Shown here piece after piece: positions 14,042-23,150 of a DNA stretch of 64,000 bases (positions are counted from its first letter, which is position 1; the number at the start of each line of letters is the position of its first letter). Source of the stretch: Gemmatimonas sp. UBA7669 (GTDB lineage: Bacteria > Gemmatimonadota > Gemmatimonadetes > Gemmatimonadales > Gemmatimonadaceae); contig NZ_DLHL01000063.1 of assembly GCF_002483225.1 (NCBI RefSeq), forward strand, positions 43,216 through 107,215, written 5' to 3'. Both the position numbers and the translations under genes were made by a program. A model generated the notes under the pieces. The model had not been told where the DNA came from, searched no databases, and saw only the letters and a list, made by a program, of their open reading frames with translations.

Positions 14042-15915
14042 ATCCGGCGTCGGAGGGCGAATGTCGAATAGTATGCATCAAGCCACGCTGGCGCGCGGTG
14101 CGGAGCAAAAGGCCGCGGCCCCGGCTCGGGAGCCGATCCAGGGCGAGCGGCCAGTCTGTCCGCCCCTCGTAGCGCCATTTCGGCTCCCAACAAGGTATCC
14201 GGTCTCGGGCGGCGGGCGGTCGTATCCCGTCGTCCGAGGCTGTCGCGCGAGGTGCTGTCAGACAGACTATCGGGGGCGGGTTCGAGATACAGGCCGCTGG
14301 CCGCGGAGTCCACGCGCACGTCGCGGACCGACCCGGTATCGAAATTCACGTAGATGCGGACCCCCCGAACGTAGTTGATGCCCGGCGGAGCCGACGGCCC
14401 CTTGGAGTTGGCCATGTGAAAAAGCGAGCTGGCGTTGCCAAGGGCACGGATTTCCCGCAAGCGTGTCCGGGTTCCGGCCTTGGTGGGGCCGCCTGGCCGG
14501 GGCTTGGCGCTGTCCGCCGCGGCCGCTGTGGTATCGAAGAACGCCAGCACGCTGTCACCACGCAGCACATCCTTGCCCGTGGTCTTCATGCGCAGCGTAT
14601 CAGGCGTGCCGATCGCGACGGCGCGTCCAATGGCCCGGACCTCCTGCACCTGGCGGTCCGCGAGCTTGATGCGCAGTGAATCGGCCTCGACATCCTGCTG
14701 GGGCGTGGTGGCCCGCGCCCGGCCTTCGCCAAAGGCGAAGGCCTCATCGAGTTCCTGATTCTTGAGACGCATGTCGATGCGCTCGGCGTTCAGCACCAGT
14801 TGTTCGTTGGTGGCCGTTGCCTTGTGCAGCGCAAAGACCCGATCGAGCTGCCGATCGGTGCTGTACAGGTTGATGGTGTCGCCCGTCAGCACGAAGCGCT
14901 GCGCCGTATCGGTGTTGGTGATGCGCGCGCCGCGGATGAGCCGGGCCATTTGCGTGATCTTGTCGAATGAGGCACTGTCGCTGCGGCCATCAATGCGCTC
15001 ACGCTCGATGGTCACGTCACCCCAGGCCATGAGCACGGAGTCCCCGGCGTCTTCGAACCGATTGGCGCTCACCACGACCGGCGGCTGCAGACGTCCGGTG
15101 CTGTCCTTCTCGATCATGCGCGCGGTGGACCGCTGCGGCGCAATCATGCGGGCATACGGGCGCTCTTCATTGGCCCGGTAGTACTCCATGGCCGGTCCCG
15201 AGAAGGTGCTACCGGTAGCCAGTTGGGTAACCACCACATTGCCATCGGCGTAGAGTCGGCCTTCCCGCGTGAAATACGTGGCGCGGGCCGCGGTCAGCTG
15301 CATCTTGCCGATCTCTTCGTAGACCACGTTGCCGTACAGATTCACCACGCCGGCTTGCTGGAATTGCTCGGCACTGTCGGCGCGCAAGCGATTCTTTTCA
15401 CCCTGACAGCGCCCGACAAATCCACCGCCGATGAAGGTGTTGGAGACCGAATCGGAGATGCGGCTATACAACATGCGCGTTTCCGGCGGCGACTCGGCAA
15501 AATCGAGCACGCACTCCCGGGTGGCTGTGCGCTTCTTGCGTCGCGCCTTCTCCACCGAGTCGCGCGAGACGGAATCGCGTCGCACGGAATCGCGGGCGAG
15601 TGAGTCACGCCGCGCGGTGACGCGCGCCACGGAGTCCTTGCGCAGTGAATCGCGGGTGAGCAGGGCCAGCCCGGCACCCGCCCGCACGGCGGAATCGCGC
15701 GCCAGACTGTCGCGGCGGATGGAATCCCGCGTGGCGCTGTCGAGGGGCGCGCCCGGTACCACGGTGGGTCGCTGACTGTCCGCTCCCGGCACGGCAGCGC
15801 TCGGGCCGACAGGTCGCGTGCGGCCGGCGCCGCGGCAACCCGCAATGACCACCAGCACGGCGATCACCGTGAGACGCCACCAGGCATGGCGCGTGGCAAG
15901 CCCGCGATCACTCAC
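14038..15915 (-). CDS. lptA: OstA/LptA-like lipoprotein with Asp-Ser-rich repeats
   Basis: A 625-residue exported protein with a lipobox I-A-G-C (Cys27). A low-complexity segment at residues 59-123, built of repeated D-S-[LVAI]-x-R units, precedes a long OstA/LptA-type beta-jellyroll region (about 150-480; e.g. GNVVYEEIGKMQLTAARATYF and AWGDVTIERERIDG). A Gly/Pro-rich linker and a second short DS-rich segment (about 565-585) follow. Proteobacterial LptA is only about 185 residues, so this is a greatly enlarged, probably membrane-tethered version. The position between lptC and lptB supports a part in the periplasmic LPS bridge. The start overlaps the lptC stop by 4 nt. The gene symbol is by context and domain, not length. 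Confidence 0.78.
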   Translation of the reverse strand: MSDRGLATRHAWWRLTVIAVLVVIAGCRGAGRTRPVGPSAAVPGADSQRPTVVPGAPLDSATRDSIRRDSLARDSAVRAGAGLALLTRDSLRKDSVARVTARRDSLARDSVRRDSVSRDSVEKARRKKRTATRECVLDFAESPPETRMLYSRISDSVSNTFIGGGFVGRCQGEKNRLRADSAEQFQQAGVVNLYGNVVYEEIGKMQLTAARATYFTREGRLYADGNVVVTQLATGSTFSGPAMEYYRANEERPYARMIAPQRSTARMIEKDSTGRLQPPVVVSANRFEDAGDSVLMAWGDVTIERERIDGRSDSASFDKITQMARLIRGARITNTDTAQRFVLTGDTINLYSTDRQLDRVFALHKATATNEQLVLNAERIDMRLKNQELDEAFAFGEGRARATTPQQDVEADSLRIKLADRQVQEVRAIGRAVAIGTPDTLRMKTTGKDVLRGDSVLAFFDTTAAAADSAKPRPGGPTKAGTRTRLREIRALGNASSLFHMANSKGPSAPPGINYVRGVRIYVNFDTGSVRDVRVDSAASGLYLEPAPDSLSDSTSRDSLGRRDTTARRPRPDTLLGAEMALRGADRLAARPGSAPEPGPRPFAPHRAPAWLDAYYSTFALRRRI

Positions 15916-16499
15916 TGCGCCGGAACCTTCACCGGTGCGACACCCTTGCAGGCCCGCAGACAGCGGAAGTTGGTAAGCGCCGGGTCGGACTCGAAGCCGA
16001 TACCGGAGATTTCGCGCTTGGGCTCGGTGAGCACGAACGCCGAATCGGTGAAGAACTGATTGCGGACCTGATCGTACACCAGCTGCTGTGTGGACAGACG
16101 CTTGCCGTCTTCACGCACCACGACCACATCGCCACGTGCCTCAATGCGCGAGAGGCGCGCGTTGTACGTGGCCTCGCGCGAGGTCATCACGCCGTCCTTC
16201 ACCCCAAGCGACGTGAAGAACGTGAGGTTGACGCGCCGCAGTTCGAGTCGTGTCCCATCGTCGTAGGTGAACGTGGTGTCGGCCAGCAACTCGCCCTTGT
16301 TGACGCCCTTGTCGGTGAGAATGGTGCTCACGCCAAACCCCAGCTGTTCGGCTGAGTCGGGCAGCAGGGCCTTGGCCGCGCGGGGCGGCGTCTTCTTGGC
16401 TGGCTTGGACGGACAGGCCGCGGCGCCCAACGTGACCATGGTCACGAGGGTAAGGGCGACCAGTCGCGCGCCATGGTGCAGCACAGAGGCGGCCCTCAT
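15912..16499 (-). CDS. lptC: LptC-like periplasmic LPS export protein
   Basis: A 195-residue exported protein with an N-terminal hydrophobic segment ending in A-A-A-C (Cys29), so possibly a lipoprotein rather than the bitopic form typical of E. coli. The following domain shows the LptC pattern: GVSTILTDKGVNKGELLADTT, then DDGTRLELRRV, VTF-like strands and EARGDVVVV. The last third has DSAFVLTEPKREISGIGFESD, the end of the jellyroll. LptC couples LptB2FG to LptA. Start and stop both overlap neighbours by 4 nt (kdsD upstream, lptA downstream), so the order kdsD-lptC-lptA-lptB is as in Proteobacteria. Confidence 0.88.
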   Translation of the reverse strand: MRAASVLHHGARLVALTLVTMVTLGAAACPSKPAKKTPPRAAKALLPDSAEQLGFGVSTILTDKGVNKGELLADTTFTYDDGTRLELRRVNLTFFTSLGVKDGVMTSREATYNARLSRIEARGDVVVVREDGKRLSTQQLVYDQVRNQFFTDSAFVLTEPKREISGIGFESDPALTNFRCLRACKGVAPVKVPAQ

Positions 16500-17497
16500 G
16501 CGGCGCCAGCGCGGAGGAGATCGTGCAAGTGCACCACGCCCACCAGCCGTTCGTGACTGTCCAGCACCGGCATCGCCATGATGCCGTGAGTTTCCATCCG
16601 ATGCACCACCGCACTCCCCAATTCATGATCGTAGGCCACGCGGGGCGACGTGCTCATCACGTTGGCCACCGGTTCCGACAGCACGTCGGCCTCACGCTGC
16701 ATGAGCCGCGTGAGGTCTCCTGCCGTGACCACCCCCAACACGCGCTCCTGTTCCGTGACGATGGCCAGGCCACGACGTTTTGCCAGCAGCACCACCGCGT
16801 CGCGCATGATGGCGTCGCGCTGCAGCACGGGCAGATCGTTGCGCTCCATGACGTCCTGCACCCGTGTGAGCAGCCGACGTCCGAGCGCACCGCCCGGATG
16901 GAGTCGCGCGAAGTCTTCGGGTCGGAACCCCTTCTCCAGCAGCACGGCCACGGCCAGCGCGTCACCCAGCGCCATGGTGACCGTGGTGCTGGTGGTGGGC
17001 GCGAGGTCATGCGGACAGGCTTCTTCGCGCACCAGCAAGTCCAGCGTCACGTCCGCATGCCGCGCGAGTCGCGAGCCCGCAACGGCCGTCATGGCGATCA
17101 TGCGCACGCCCATGCGCGCCAGGGCCTCAATGAGGCCGAGCAGTTCGTCGCTCTCGCCACTCTTGGATATCAGAATGGCGACGTCATCAGGGCCCACGAT
17201 GCCGAGGTCCCCGTGCACACTCTCGACGGGATGCAGGAAGAGCGCCGGCGTGCCGGTGCTGGTAAACGTCGCGGCCATCTTGCGGGCGACGTTGCCGGAC
17301 TTGCCCACGCCGGCAATGATGACGCGGCCGCGGCAGTCAGTGAGCAGTGCCACGGCGCGGGCAAACGGCTCGCCCAGTTGGCGTTCCTGCTGCAGCAACG
17401 CCTGGGCTTCCTGCTCGAGCACCCGGCGTCCGCGTGCAATGATGTCACCGCTGCGGGACGCGAGGTCGGTGGCGGCGTTGGCGGCGCGATCACTCAT
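16496..17497 (-). CDS. kdsD: Arabinose-5-phosphate isomerase (SIS + two CBS domains)
   Basis: KdsD/KpsF converts ribulose-5-phosphate to arabinose-5-phosphate, the first step of Kdo synthesis. The 333-residue protein has an N-terminal sugar isomerase (SIS) domain with VIIAGVGKSGNVARKMAATF and ILISKSGESDELLGL. The APTTSTTVTMALGDALAVAV segment leads to a HPGGALGRRL linker and two CBS domains (DVMERNDLPVL and NVMSTSPRVAY). ATG at 17497 was chosen because it overlaps the kdsC stop by 4 nt and starts at the family position. Cytoplasmic; the operon context makes the Kdo role near certain. Confidence 0.94.
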   Translation of the reverse strand: MSDRAANAATDLASRSGDIIARGRRVLEQEAQALLQQERQLGEPFARAVALLTDCRGRVIIAGVGKSGNVARKMAATFTSTGTPALFLHPVESVHGDLGIVGPDDVAILISKSGESDELLGLIEALARMGVRMIAMTAVAGSRLARHADVTLDLLVREEACPHDLAPTTSTTVTMALGDALAVAVLLEKGFRPEDFARLHPGGALGRRLLTRVQDVMERNDLPVLQRDAIMRDAVVLLAKRRGLAIVTEQERVLGVVTAGDLTRLMQREADVLSEPVANVMSTSPRVAYDHELGSAVVHRMETHGIMAMPVLDSHERLVGVVHLHDLLRAGAA

Positions 17498-18189
17498 TGG
17501 GCGTGCTCCATCTGTGTTTGGCCCTGCCGCTCGTTCACCACACTTCGGCTTTGCACGTAGCGCTCCACGGCGTCGTCCCAGGTTCCGCGGGCAGTAAGCA
17601 GCCACTCGGCAAACTCGCGCACGGCGCCGTGTCCGCCCCGAGCGTTGAGGTGCAGCGCGGCCACACGACGGATTTCCGGGACCGCGTTGCCCACCGCAAC
17701 CGGCAGTCCCACTTCCCGCATGACGCCGAGATCCGGCAGGTCGTCTCCCACAAACGCCACGTCAGCGAGTGTGAGACCCAGCTCGGCGCAGAGACGCTGG
17801 AGCGCGGGCAGCTTGCGTGCTTCCGGGTCCTGAATGCAATGCGGGATGCGCAGTTCACGCGCACGCATGGCCACACTTTCCGACACCCGACCCGTGATGA
17901 TGGCGAGGGTCAGTCCACTCTCGCGCAGCATGGCCATGCCCAGGCCATCCTGGATGTCGTAGCGCTTGAACTCAAACGGCCGCGTCGTTTCGCCGTCCGG
18001 CGAACGCGTGGCGCCGAGGTACACGCCACCGTCGGTGAGGACGCCGTCCACGTCAAAGCATACCAGGCGCACGCGCTCGGCCGCGCGACGCATGGCGTCA
18101 CTCAATTGGGCGATGCGCGAGAGCGGCGGTAGTACGCCACCGCTGCCCGCGTCACCCGGGGCAAGATCAGCAGACGGCGAGGAGGTCAT
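17494..18189 (-). CDS. kdsC: Kdo-8-phosphate phosphatase (HAD family)
   Basis: KdsC removes phosphate from Kdo-8-P to give free Kdo. The 231-residue protein has the HAD motif I at 46-54 (DVDGVLTDG, catalytic Asp46 and Asp48), a TGR motif II (ITGRVSESVAMRA) and the late GDDLPDLGVM motif. It lacks a large cap, as expected for tetrameric KdsC. About 35 residues precede the usual family start, so the true start could be later, but the ATG at 18189 overlaps the kdsA stop by 4 nt. It lies between kdsA and kdsD in an unbroken coupled operon. Confidence 0.93.
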   Translation of the reverse strand: MTSSPSADLAPGDAGSGGVLPPLSRIAQLSDAMRRAAERVRLVCFDVDGVLTDGGVYLGATRSPDGETTRPFEFKRYDIQDGLGMAMLRESGLTLAIITGRVSESVAMRARELRIPHCIQDPEARKLPALQRLCAELGLTLADVAFVGDDLPDLGVMREVGLPVAVGNAVPEIRRVAALHLNARGGHGAVREFAEWLLTARGTWDDAVERYVQSRSVVNERQGQTQMEHAQ

Positions 18190-19016
18190 CGACGCGCGCG
18201 ATCCCAGATGTCGACGGCGCGCATGACGAGGTCCGGCAGTTCATGCAGCGGAATCATGTTGGGACCGTCGCTCGGCGCGTTGTCCGGATCGGGGTGCGTC
18301 TCGAGGAAGAGTCCCTGCGCACCGGCGGCCACGGCCGCATAGGTGAGCGGCGCGATGAACTCGCGCGCCCCGCCACTCGTGCCGCCGGCGCCAAGGCCGG
18401 GCTTCTGCACCGAGTGCGTGCCGTCAAAGATGGCGGGTACCTGGCAGGCCTCGCGCATGCGGGCGAAGGCGCGCATGTCCACCACGAGATCACCATAGCC
18501 AAAGAACGTGCCGCGCTCGGTGACCGCCATCGGACCCACCGTGCGTCCGGCAAGAGTGGCGCCGGCCTCCACCTTGCGCACGGCCCCCTTCATGCCCTCC
18601 GGGTGCATCCACTGGCCCTTCTTCACGTTCACCGACTTGCCCGTGGCACCTGCGGCCAACAGCAGGTCGGTTTGGCGGCAGAGGAAGGCCGGGATCTGCA
18701 GCACGTCCACCACCTGGCCGGCCGCCGCACACTGTGCGGGCTCATGCACGTCGGTGAGGATGGGCAGCCCCGTGGCCGCACGCACACGATCGAGCGCCGC
18801 GAGACCGGCTTCGAGGCCGGGACCGCGCACGCCATCGACGTTGGAGCGATTGGCCTTATCGAAGCTGGCCTTGAACACGATGCCGCCGGGCACCTGTTCG
18901 GCGAGACGTGCCAGCGCCTCGCCGACGCGCAGGTTGAGCGCGTCGTCTTCGAGCTGACAGGGACCGGCGAGGAGAAAGAGCCGATCGGACGGAAAGTGGG
19001 CAGCGGACACCGACAT
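18186..19016 (-). CDS. kdsA: Kdo-8-phosphate synthase
   Basis: KdsA condenses arabinose-5-P with phosphoenolpyruvate to Kdo-8-P. The 276-residue protein carries LAGPCQLEDD, the KASFDKANRSN PEP-binding motif, DVHEPAQC, a QIPAFLCRQTDLL segment and the NVKKGQWM(H)PEGM motif. ATG at 19016 is preferred over an adjacent GTG because it forms a TGATG overlap with the pyrG stop. The motif K-G-Q-W-M-H-P in place of the more usual K-G-Q-F-M may bear on metal dependence, but that is inference. Confidence 0.95.
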   Translation of the reverse strand: MSVSAAHFPSDRLFLLAGPCQLEDDALNLRVGEALARLAEQVPGGIVFKASFDKANRSNVDGVRGPGLEAGLAALDRVRAATGLPILTDVHEPAQCAAAGQVVDVLQIPAFLCRQTDLLLAAGATGKSVNVKKGQWMHPEGMKGAVRKVEAGATLAGRTVGPMAVTERGTFFGYGDLVVDMRAFARMREACQVPAIFDGTHSVQKPGLGAGGTSGGAREFIAPLTYAAVAAGAQGLFLETHPDPDNAPSDGPNMIPLHELPDLVMRAVDIWDRARR

Positions 19017-20737
19017 CACTGATTGACGTGTTCAAGAGCCGGCGCCGGCGCGCTGCCCCCTTCGAGGTGCTTGCGGCGCGTAGCTGCCGCCACGAACCCG
19101 GCAAACAGCGGATGCGGACGCAGCGGTCGCGACTGCAGTTCCGGATGGAACTGGCACCCCACGAACCACGGATGGGCCGGCAGTTCGATCATCTCCACGA
19201 GCGTGTCGTCGGGCGACAGGCCGCTGAGACGCAGGCCGTGCTCAATGAACCGCTCGCGGTAGCGATTGGACACTTCGTAGCGATGACGATGCCGTTCGCT
19301 CACCTCGTCCTGCCCGTAGATCTCGGCGGCCTTCGAGCCGCGCTGCAGGCGGCAGGGATAGGCACCGAGGCGCATGGTCCCACCCTTGTCGGTGACTTCC
19401 CGCTGCGAGTCCATGAGCGAGACCACGGCGTCGCTGCATTCGGGCGCAAACTCGCTGGAGTGACTGTCACCGAGGCCAAGCACATGGCGCGAGAACTCGA
19501 TGATGGCCACCTGCATGCCGAGGCAGATGCCGAAGAACGGCAACTGCATTTCGCGTGCGGCGCGAATGGCCTCGACCATGCCTTCCACCCCGCGCACACC
19601 AAAGCCGCCCGGCACCAGCAGGCCGTGGTGCTGCGAGAGAATTTCGCGGGCCTTTTCCGGCGACGTGAAGTGATCGCTCGATGTCCACGCCAGTTCCACA
19701 CCCACTTCGTTGGCAATGCCGCCGTGGATGAGGGCTTCCTGCACGCTCTTGTAACTGTCCACGTAGTCGGTGTACTTGCCCACCACGCAGATGCGCACCT
19801 TCTCGCGCGGCTGCGTGATGCGCTGCACCATGGCGCGCCAGGCCGTGAGGTCGGGCGTGGGCGCCTGCAGACGCAAGCGCTCCATGACGCGTTCGGCAAA
19901 GCCCTGCTGCTCGAAGACCAGCGGGATCTGGTAGATGGTGGGCACGTCGGGGCTTTCAATGACCGCGCCGAAGTCCACGTTGCAGAAGAGCGCGATCTTG
20001 CGCTTTACATCGTCCTGCAGTGGCTTCTCGCTGCGGCAAATGAGGAAGTCGGGCTGGATACCGATTTCCATGAGCTCGCGCACCGAATGCTGCGTGGGCT
20101 TGGTCTTCACCTCGCCGGCGGCCGCGATGTACGGCACCAGGGTGAGGTGCACAAAAATCGCGTTCTCCTTGCCCACTTCGCGGCGGAACTGACGGATGGC
20201 TTCGAGGAACGGCAGCGACTCGATGTCACCCACCGTGCCGCCGATTTCCACCAGCACCACATCATTGCCCGGTGCGATGCGCTTGACGGCGTTCTTGATC
20301 TCGTCGGTGATGTGCGGGATGACCTGAACCGTCGAACCCAGATACTCGCCGCGGCGTTCCTTGGTGATGACGTTCGAGTAGATGCGGCCGGTGGTGATGT
20401 TGTTGGCCTGCGAGAGCGGCCGATCGAGGAAGCGCTCGTAGTGGCCGAGATCAAGGTCGGTTTCCGCGCCGTCGTCGGTGACGAACACCTCGCCGTGCTG
20501 GAATGGCGACATGGTGCCCGGATCCACGTTGAGGTAGGGATCGAGCTTCATCATGGTCACGCGCAGGCCGCGCTCAACCAGCAGGCGGCCGAGCGACGCT
20601 GCCGCAATGCCCTTCCCGAGGGAGGAGACGACGCCACCGGTCACGAAGATGTACTTCGGGGTGGTGGCTCCCTGATTGGTCAACATGGAGGACATGGGTG
20701 CGGGGCTCGGAGCGGACGAGGGGGTGGTGGAGGTCAC
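19016..20737 (-). CDS. pyrG: CTP synthase
   Basis: PyrG makes CTP from UTP, ATP and glutamine. The 573-residue protein has the synthetase domain starting at KYIFVTGGVVSSLGKG (28-43) and a class I glutamine amidotransferase domain with the nucleophile Cys in FFGICLGMQ and the His/Glu dyad in FHPEL. About 27 extra residues precede the usual family start; ATG at residue 18 would be closer, but the first ATG overlaps the kdsB stop by 4 nt. Its place between kdsB and kdsA fits supply of CTP for CMP-Kdo formation; a kdsB-pyrG pair is also known in Chlamydia. Confidence 0.96.
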   Translation of the reverse strand: MTSTTPSSAPSPAPMSSMLTNQGATTPKYIFVTGGVVSSLGKGIAAASLGRLLVERGLRVTMMKLDPYLNVDPGTMSPFQHGEVFVTDDGAETDLDLGHYERFLDRPLSQANNITTGRIYSNVITKERRGEYLGSTVQVIPHITDEIKNAVKRIAPGNDVVLVEIGGTVGDIESLPFLEAIRQFRREVGKENAIFVHLTLVPYIAAAGEVKTKPTQHSVRELMEIGIQPDFLICRSEKPLQDDVKRKIALFCNVDFGAVIESPDVPTIYQIPLVFEQQGFAERVMERLRLQAPTPDLTAWRAMVQRITQPREKVRICVVGKYTDYVDSYKSVQEALIHGGIANEVGVELAWTSSDHFTSPEKAREILSQHHGLLVPGGFGVRGVEGMVEAIRAAREMQLPFFGICLGMQVAIIEFSRHVLGLGDSHSSEFAPECSDAVVSLMDSQREVTDKGGTMRLGAYPCRLQRGSKAAEIYGQDEVSERHRHRYEVSNRYRERFIEHGLRLSGLSPDDTLVEMIELPAHPWFVGCQFHPELQSRPLRPHPLFAGFVAAATRRKHLEGGSAPAPALEHVNQ

Positions 20738-21483
20738 GATGTATGGGCAGCCCAGCGCGCGTTGGCGCGCACCAGGTCGTCTTCAGTGTCGATGCCGCCT
20801 TCGGCCGAGGGCACATGCGCCACGCCAATGGCGAGACCGTGAGCCAGCGGCCGGAGTTGTTCGAGGCGCTCGACCAACTCCAGCGGATGAGGAGCCCAGG
20901 CCACCCATTGCTGCAGGGCGGACCGGGTATAGGCATAGACGCCGACGTGCTGGTGCACGAGTGGTGCCAGCATGGCGGCGTCCTGGGGTTCCCGCAAACA
21001 GGGGATGGCAGCCCGTGAAAAATAGAGGGCCCGGCCATCATCCGTGCAGACGACTTTGACCACGTCGCGGCGCTCGAGCGCGTCAACGGGTACCGGTACC
21101 GCCGCGGTGCCGATGGGGGCCCGACCCTGCTGCACGATGTCCACCGCGCCGCGCAGCGCGGCGTGAGACACAAAGGGCTCGTCCCCTTGTACATTGAGCA
21201 GGACATCGAACGCCCCAAATTCCGGACGATTGGCCACTTCGGCCACGCGGTCGGTGCCACTGGGGTGATCGCTGCGGGTGAGGACCACGGGGATGCCGCG
21301 CGCCTGACAGGCGTCTGCAACTTCGGCATGGTCGGTGGCCACCACACAGGCGTCAGCCACGGCGAGCGCCGCTACGCGCTCGTGGACCCGGACGACGAGG
21401 GGTTCGCCTCCGAGGAGGCGAAGTGGTTTGCGGGGAAGTCGGGTCGCGCCAAGGCGCGCCGGAATCACCGCGAGGACCGGCAT
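20734..21483 (-). CDS. kdsB: CMP-Kdo synthetase
   Basis: KdsB activates Kdo with CTP to CMP-Kdo for transfer to lipid A. The 249-residue protein starts with VLAVIPARLGATRLPRKPL, the nucleotide-binding motif of the family, and contains LNVQGDEPF and the TDD/YAYTRSAL regions expected. ATG at 21483 was chosen because the in-frame upstream residues are not family-like. It is the first gene of the Kdo/Lpt operon. The promoter should lie in the 106-nt gap shared with the divergent terC, but no good -35/-10 pair was found on the minus strand. Confidence 0.95.
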   Translation of the reverse strand: MPVLAVIPARLGATRLPRKPLRLLGGEPLVVRVHERVAALAVADACVVATDHAEVADACQARGIPVVLTRSDHPSGTDRVAEVANRPEFGAFDVLLNVQGDEPFVSHAALRGAVDIVQQGRAPIGTAAVPVPVDALERRDVVKVVCTDDGRALYFSRAAIPCLREPQDAAMLAPLVHQHVGVYAYTRSALQQWVAWAPHPLELVERLEQLRPLAHGLAIGVAHVPSAEGGIDTEDDLVRANARWAAHTS

Positions 21484-21505
21484 TGTCCTGTCCGTCGGGT
21501 CGTAG

Positions 21506-21533
21506 TTGCAGCAAAATTCACGCCAGTTAAGAT
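21506..21533 (+). promoter_or_regulatory. Possible promoter of terC
   Basis: TTGCAG (21506-21511) and TAAGAT (21528-21533) are spaced by 16 nt and would give a leader of roughly 50 nt before terC. The match to the sigma70 consensus is modest. Confidence 0.3.
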
Positions 21534-22496
21534 ACCCGTTTCGGCGCGACAAGGCAAACGGGCCGACTTTCCCCTCTTAGCGGTTCGGGATGCCTCTTTC
21601 GTGGTGGATCGGTTTCAACGCGCTGGTGCTGTTTCTGCTGGCGCTTGACCTCGGGATATTCAATCGCAAGGCCCACACGGTTTCGGTGCGCGAAGCCCTG
21701 GGCTGGAGCGCCTTGTGGGTGTCGCTGGCCATCGCCTTTGGTATCTGGGTGGGCCAGGCACTGGGGCGTCAGGCCATGCTGGAGTTCTACGCCGGCTATC
21801 TGGTGGAACAGGCCCTGTCGGTCGACAACCTGTTCGTTTTCATCCTGATTTTCGGCTACTTCCGCATTCCGCCCGAACTGCAGCACCGGGTGCTGTTCTG
21901 GGGCATCCTGGGCGCGCTGCTCATGCGCGGCGCCATGATCGGGGCGGGCGCGGTGCTCATCGCCCGCTTCCACTGGATCATCTACGTGTTCGGCGTCTTC
22001 CTCGTCTACACGGGGTTCAAGATGGCCTTCAGCGGCGGTTCACACGTGGAGCCCGAGCAGAATCCCGTCATTCGGCTGGTGCGCCGCTTCGTCCCGCTCA
22101 CCACCCGCTTCCACGGCGAGCATTTCTTCATCCGGGAGCCACTCTCGCCAGGTGGGGTGGCGCGGCTTGTGGCCACGCCGCTGTTCGTGGTGCTCGTCCT
22201 GGTGGAGACCACTGACGTGGTGTTTGCGGTCGATTCCATCCCCGCCATTTTCGGTGTGACGCGCAATCCCTTCCTCGTCTACACCTCAAACGTTTTCGCC
22301 ATTCTGGGCCTGCGCTCACTCTACTTCGTGCTGGCCAACATCATCGGCAAGTTCCACCTGCTCAAGTACGGTCTGTCCGTCGTGCTGGCCTTCGTGGGTG
22401 TCAAGATGCTGCTCAGCGAGATCCGTCCCATTCCCATCGGGATCTCGCTTGGTGTCGTGGCCGCGGTGCTGATTGGCAGCGTGCTTCTGTCCCTCG

Positions 22497-23105
<609 letters not shown>

Positions 23106-23150
23106 GGGACGGCGGATGCGGGACGTGTGCGATGCGTGGGACCGACGGGG

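Noticed and set aside
19028..20842. A 604-codon frame opposite pyrG
   Set aside because: Antisense shadow of a well-identified gene, with no recognisable domain or ribosome-binding site.
21484..21589. yybP-ykoY manganese riboswitch before terC
   Set aside because: The gap is 106 nt and shared with the kdsB promoter; no paired stems or conserved loop of the riboswitch were seen.
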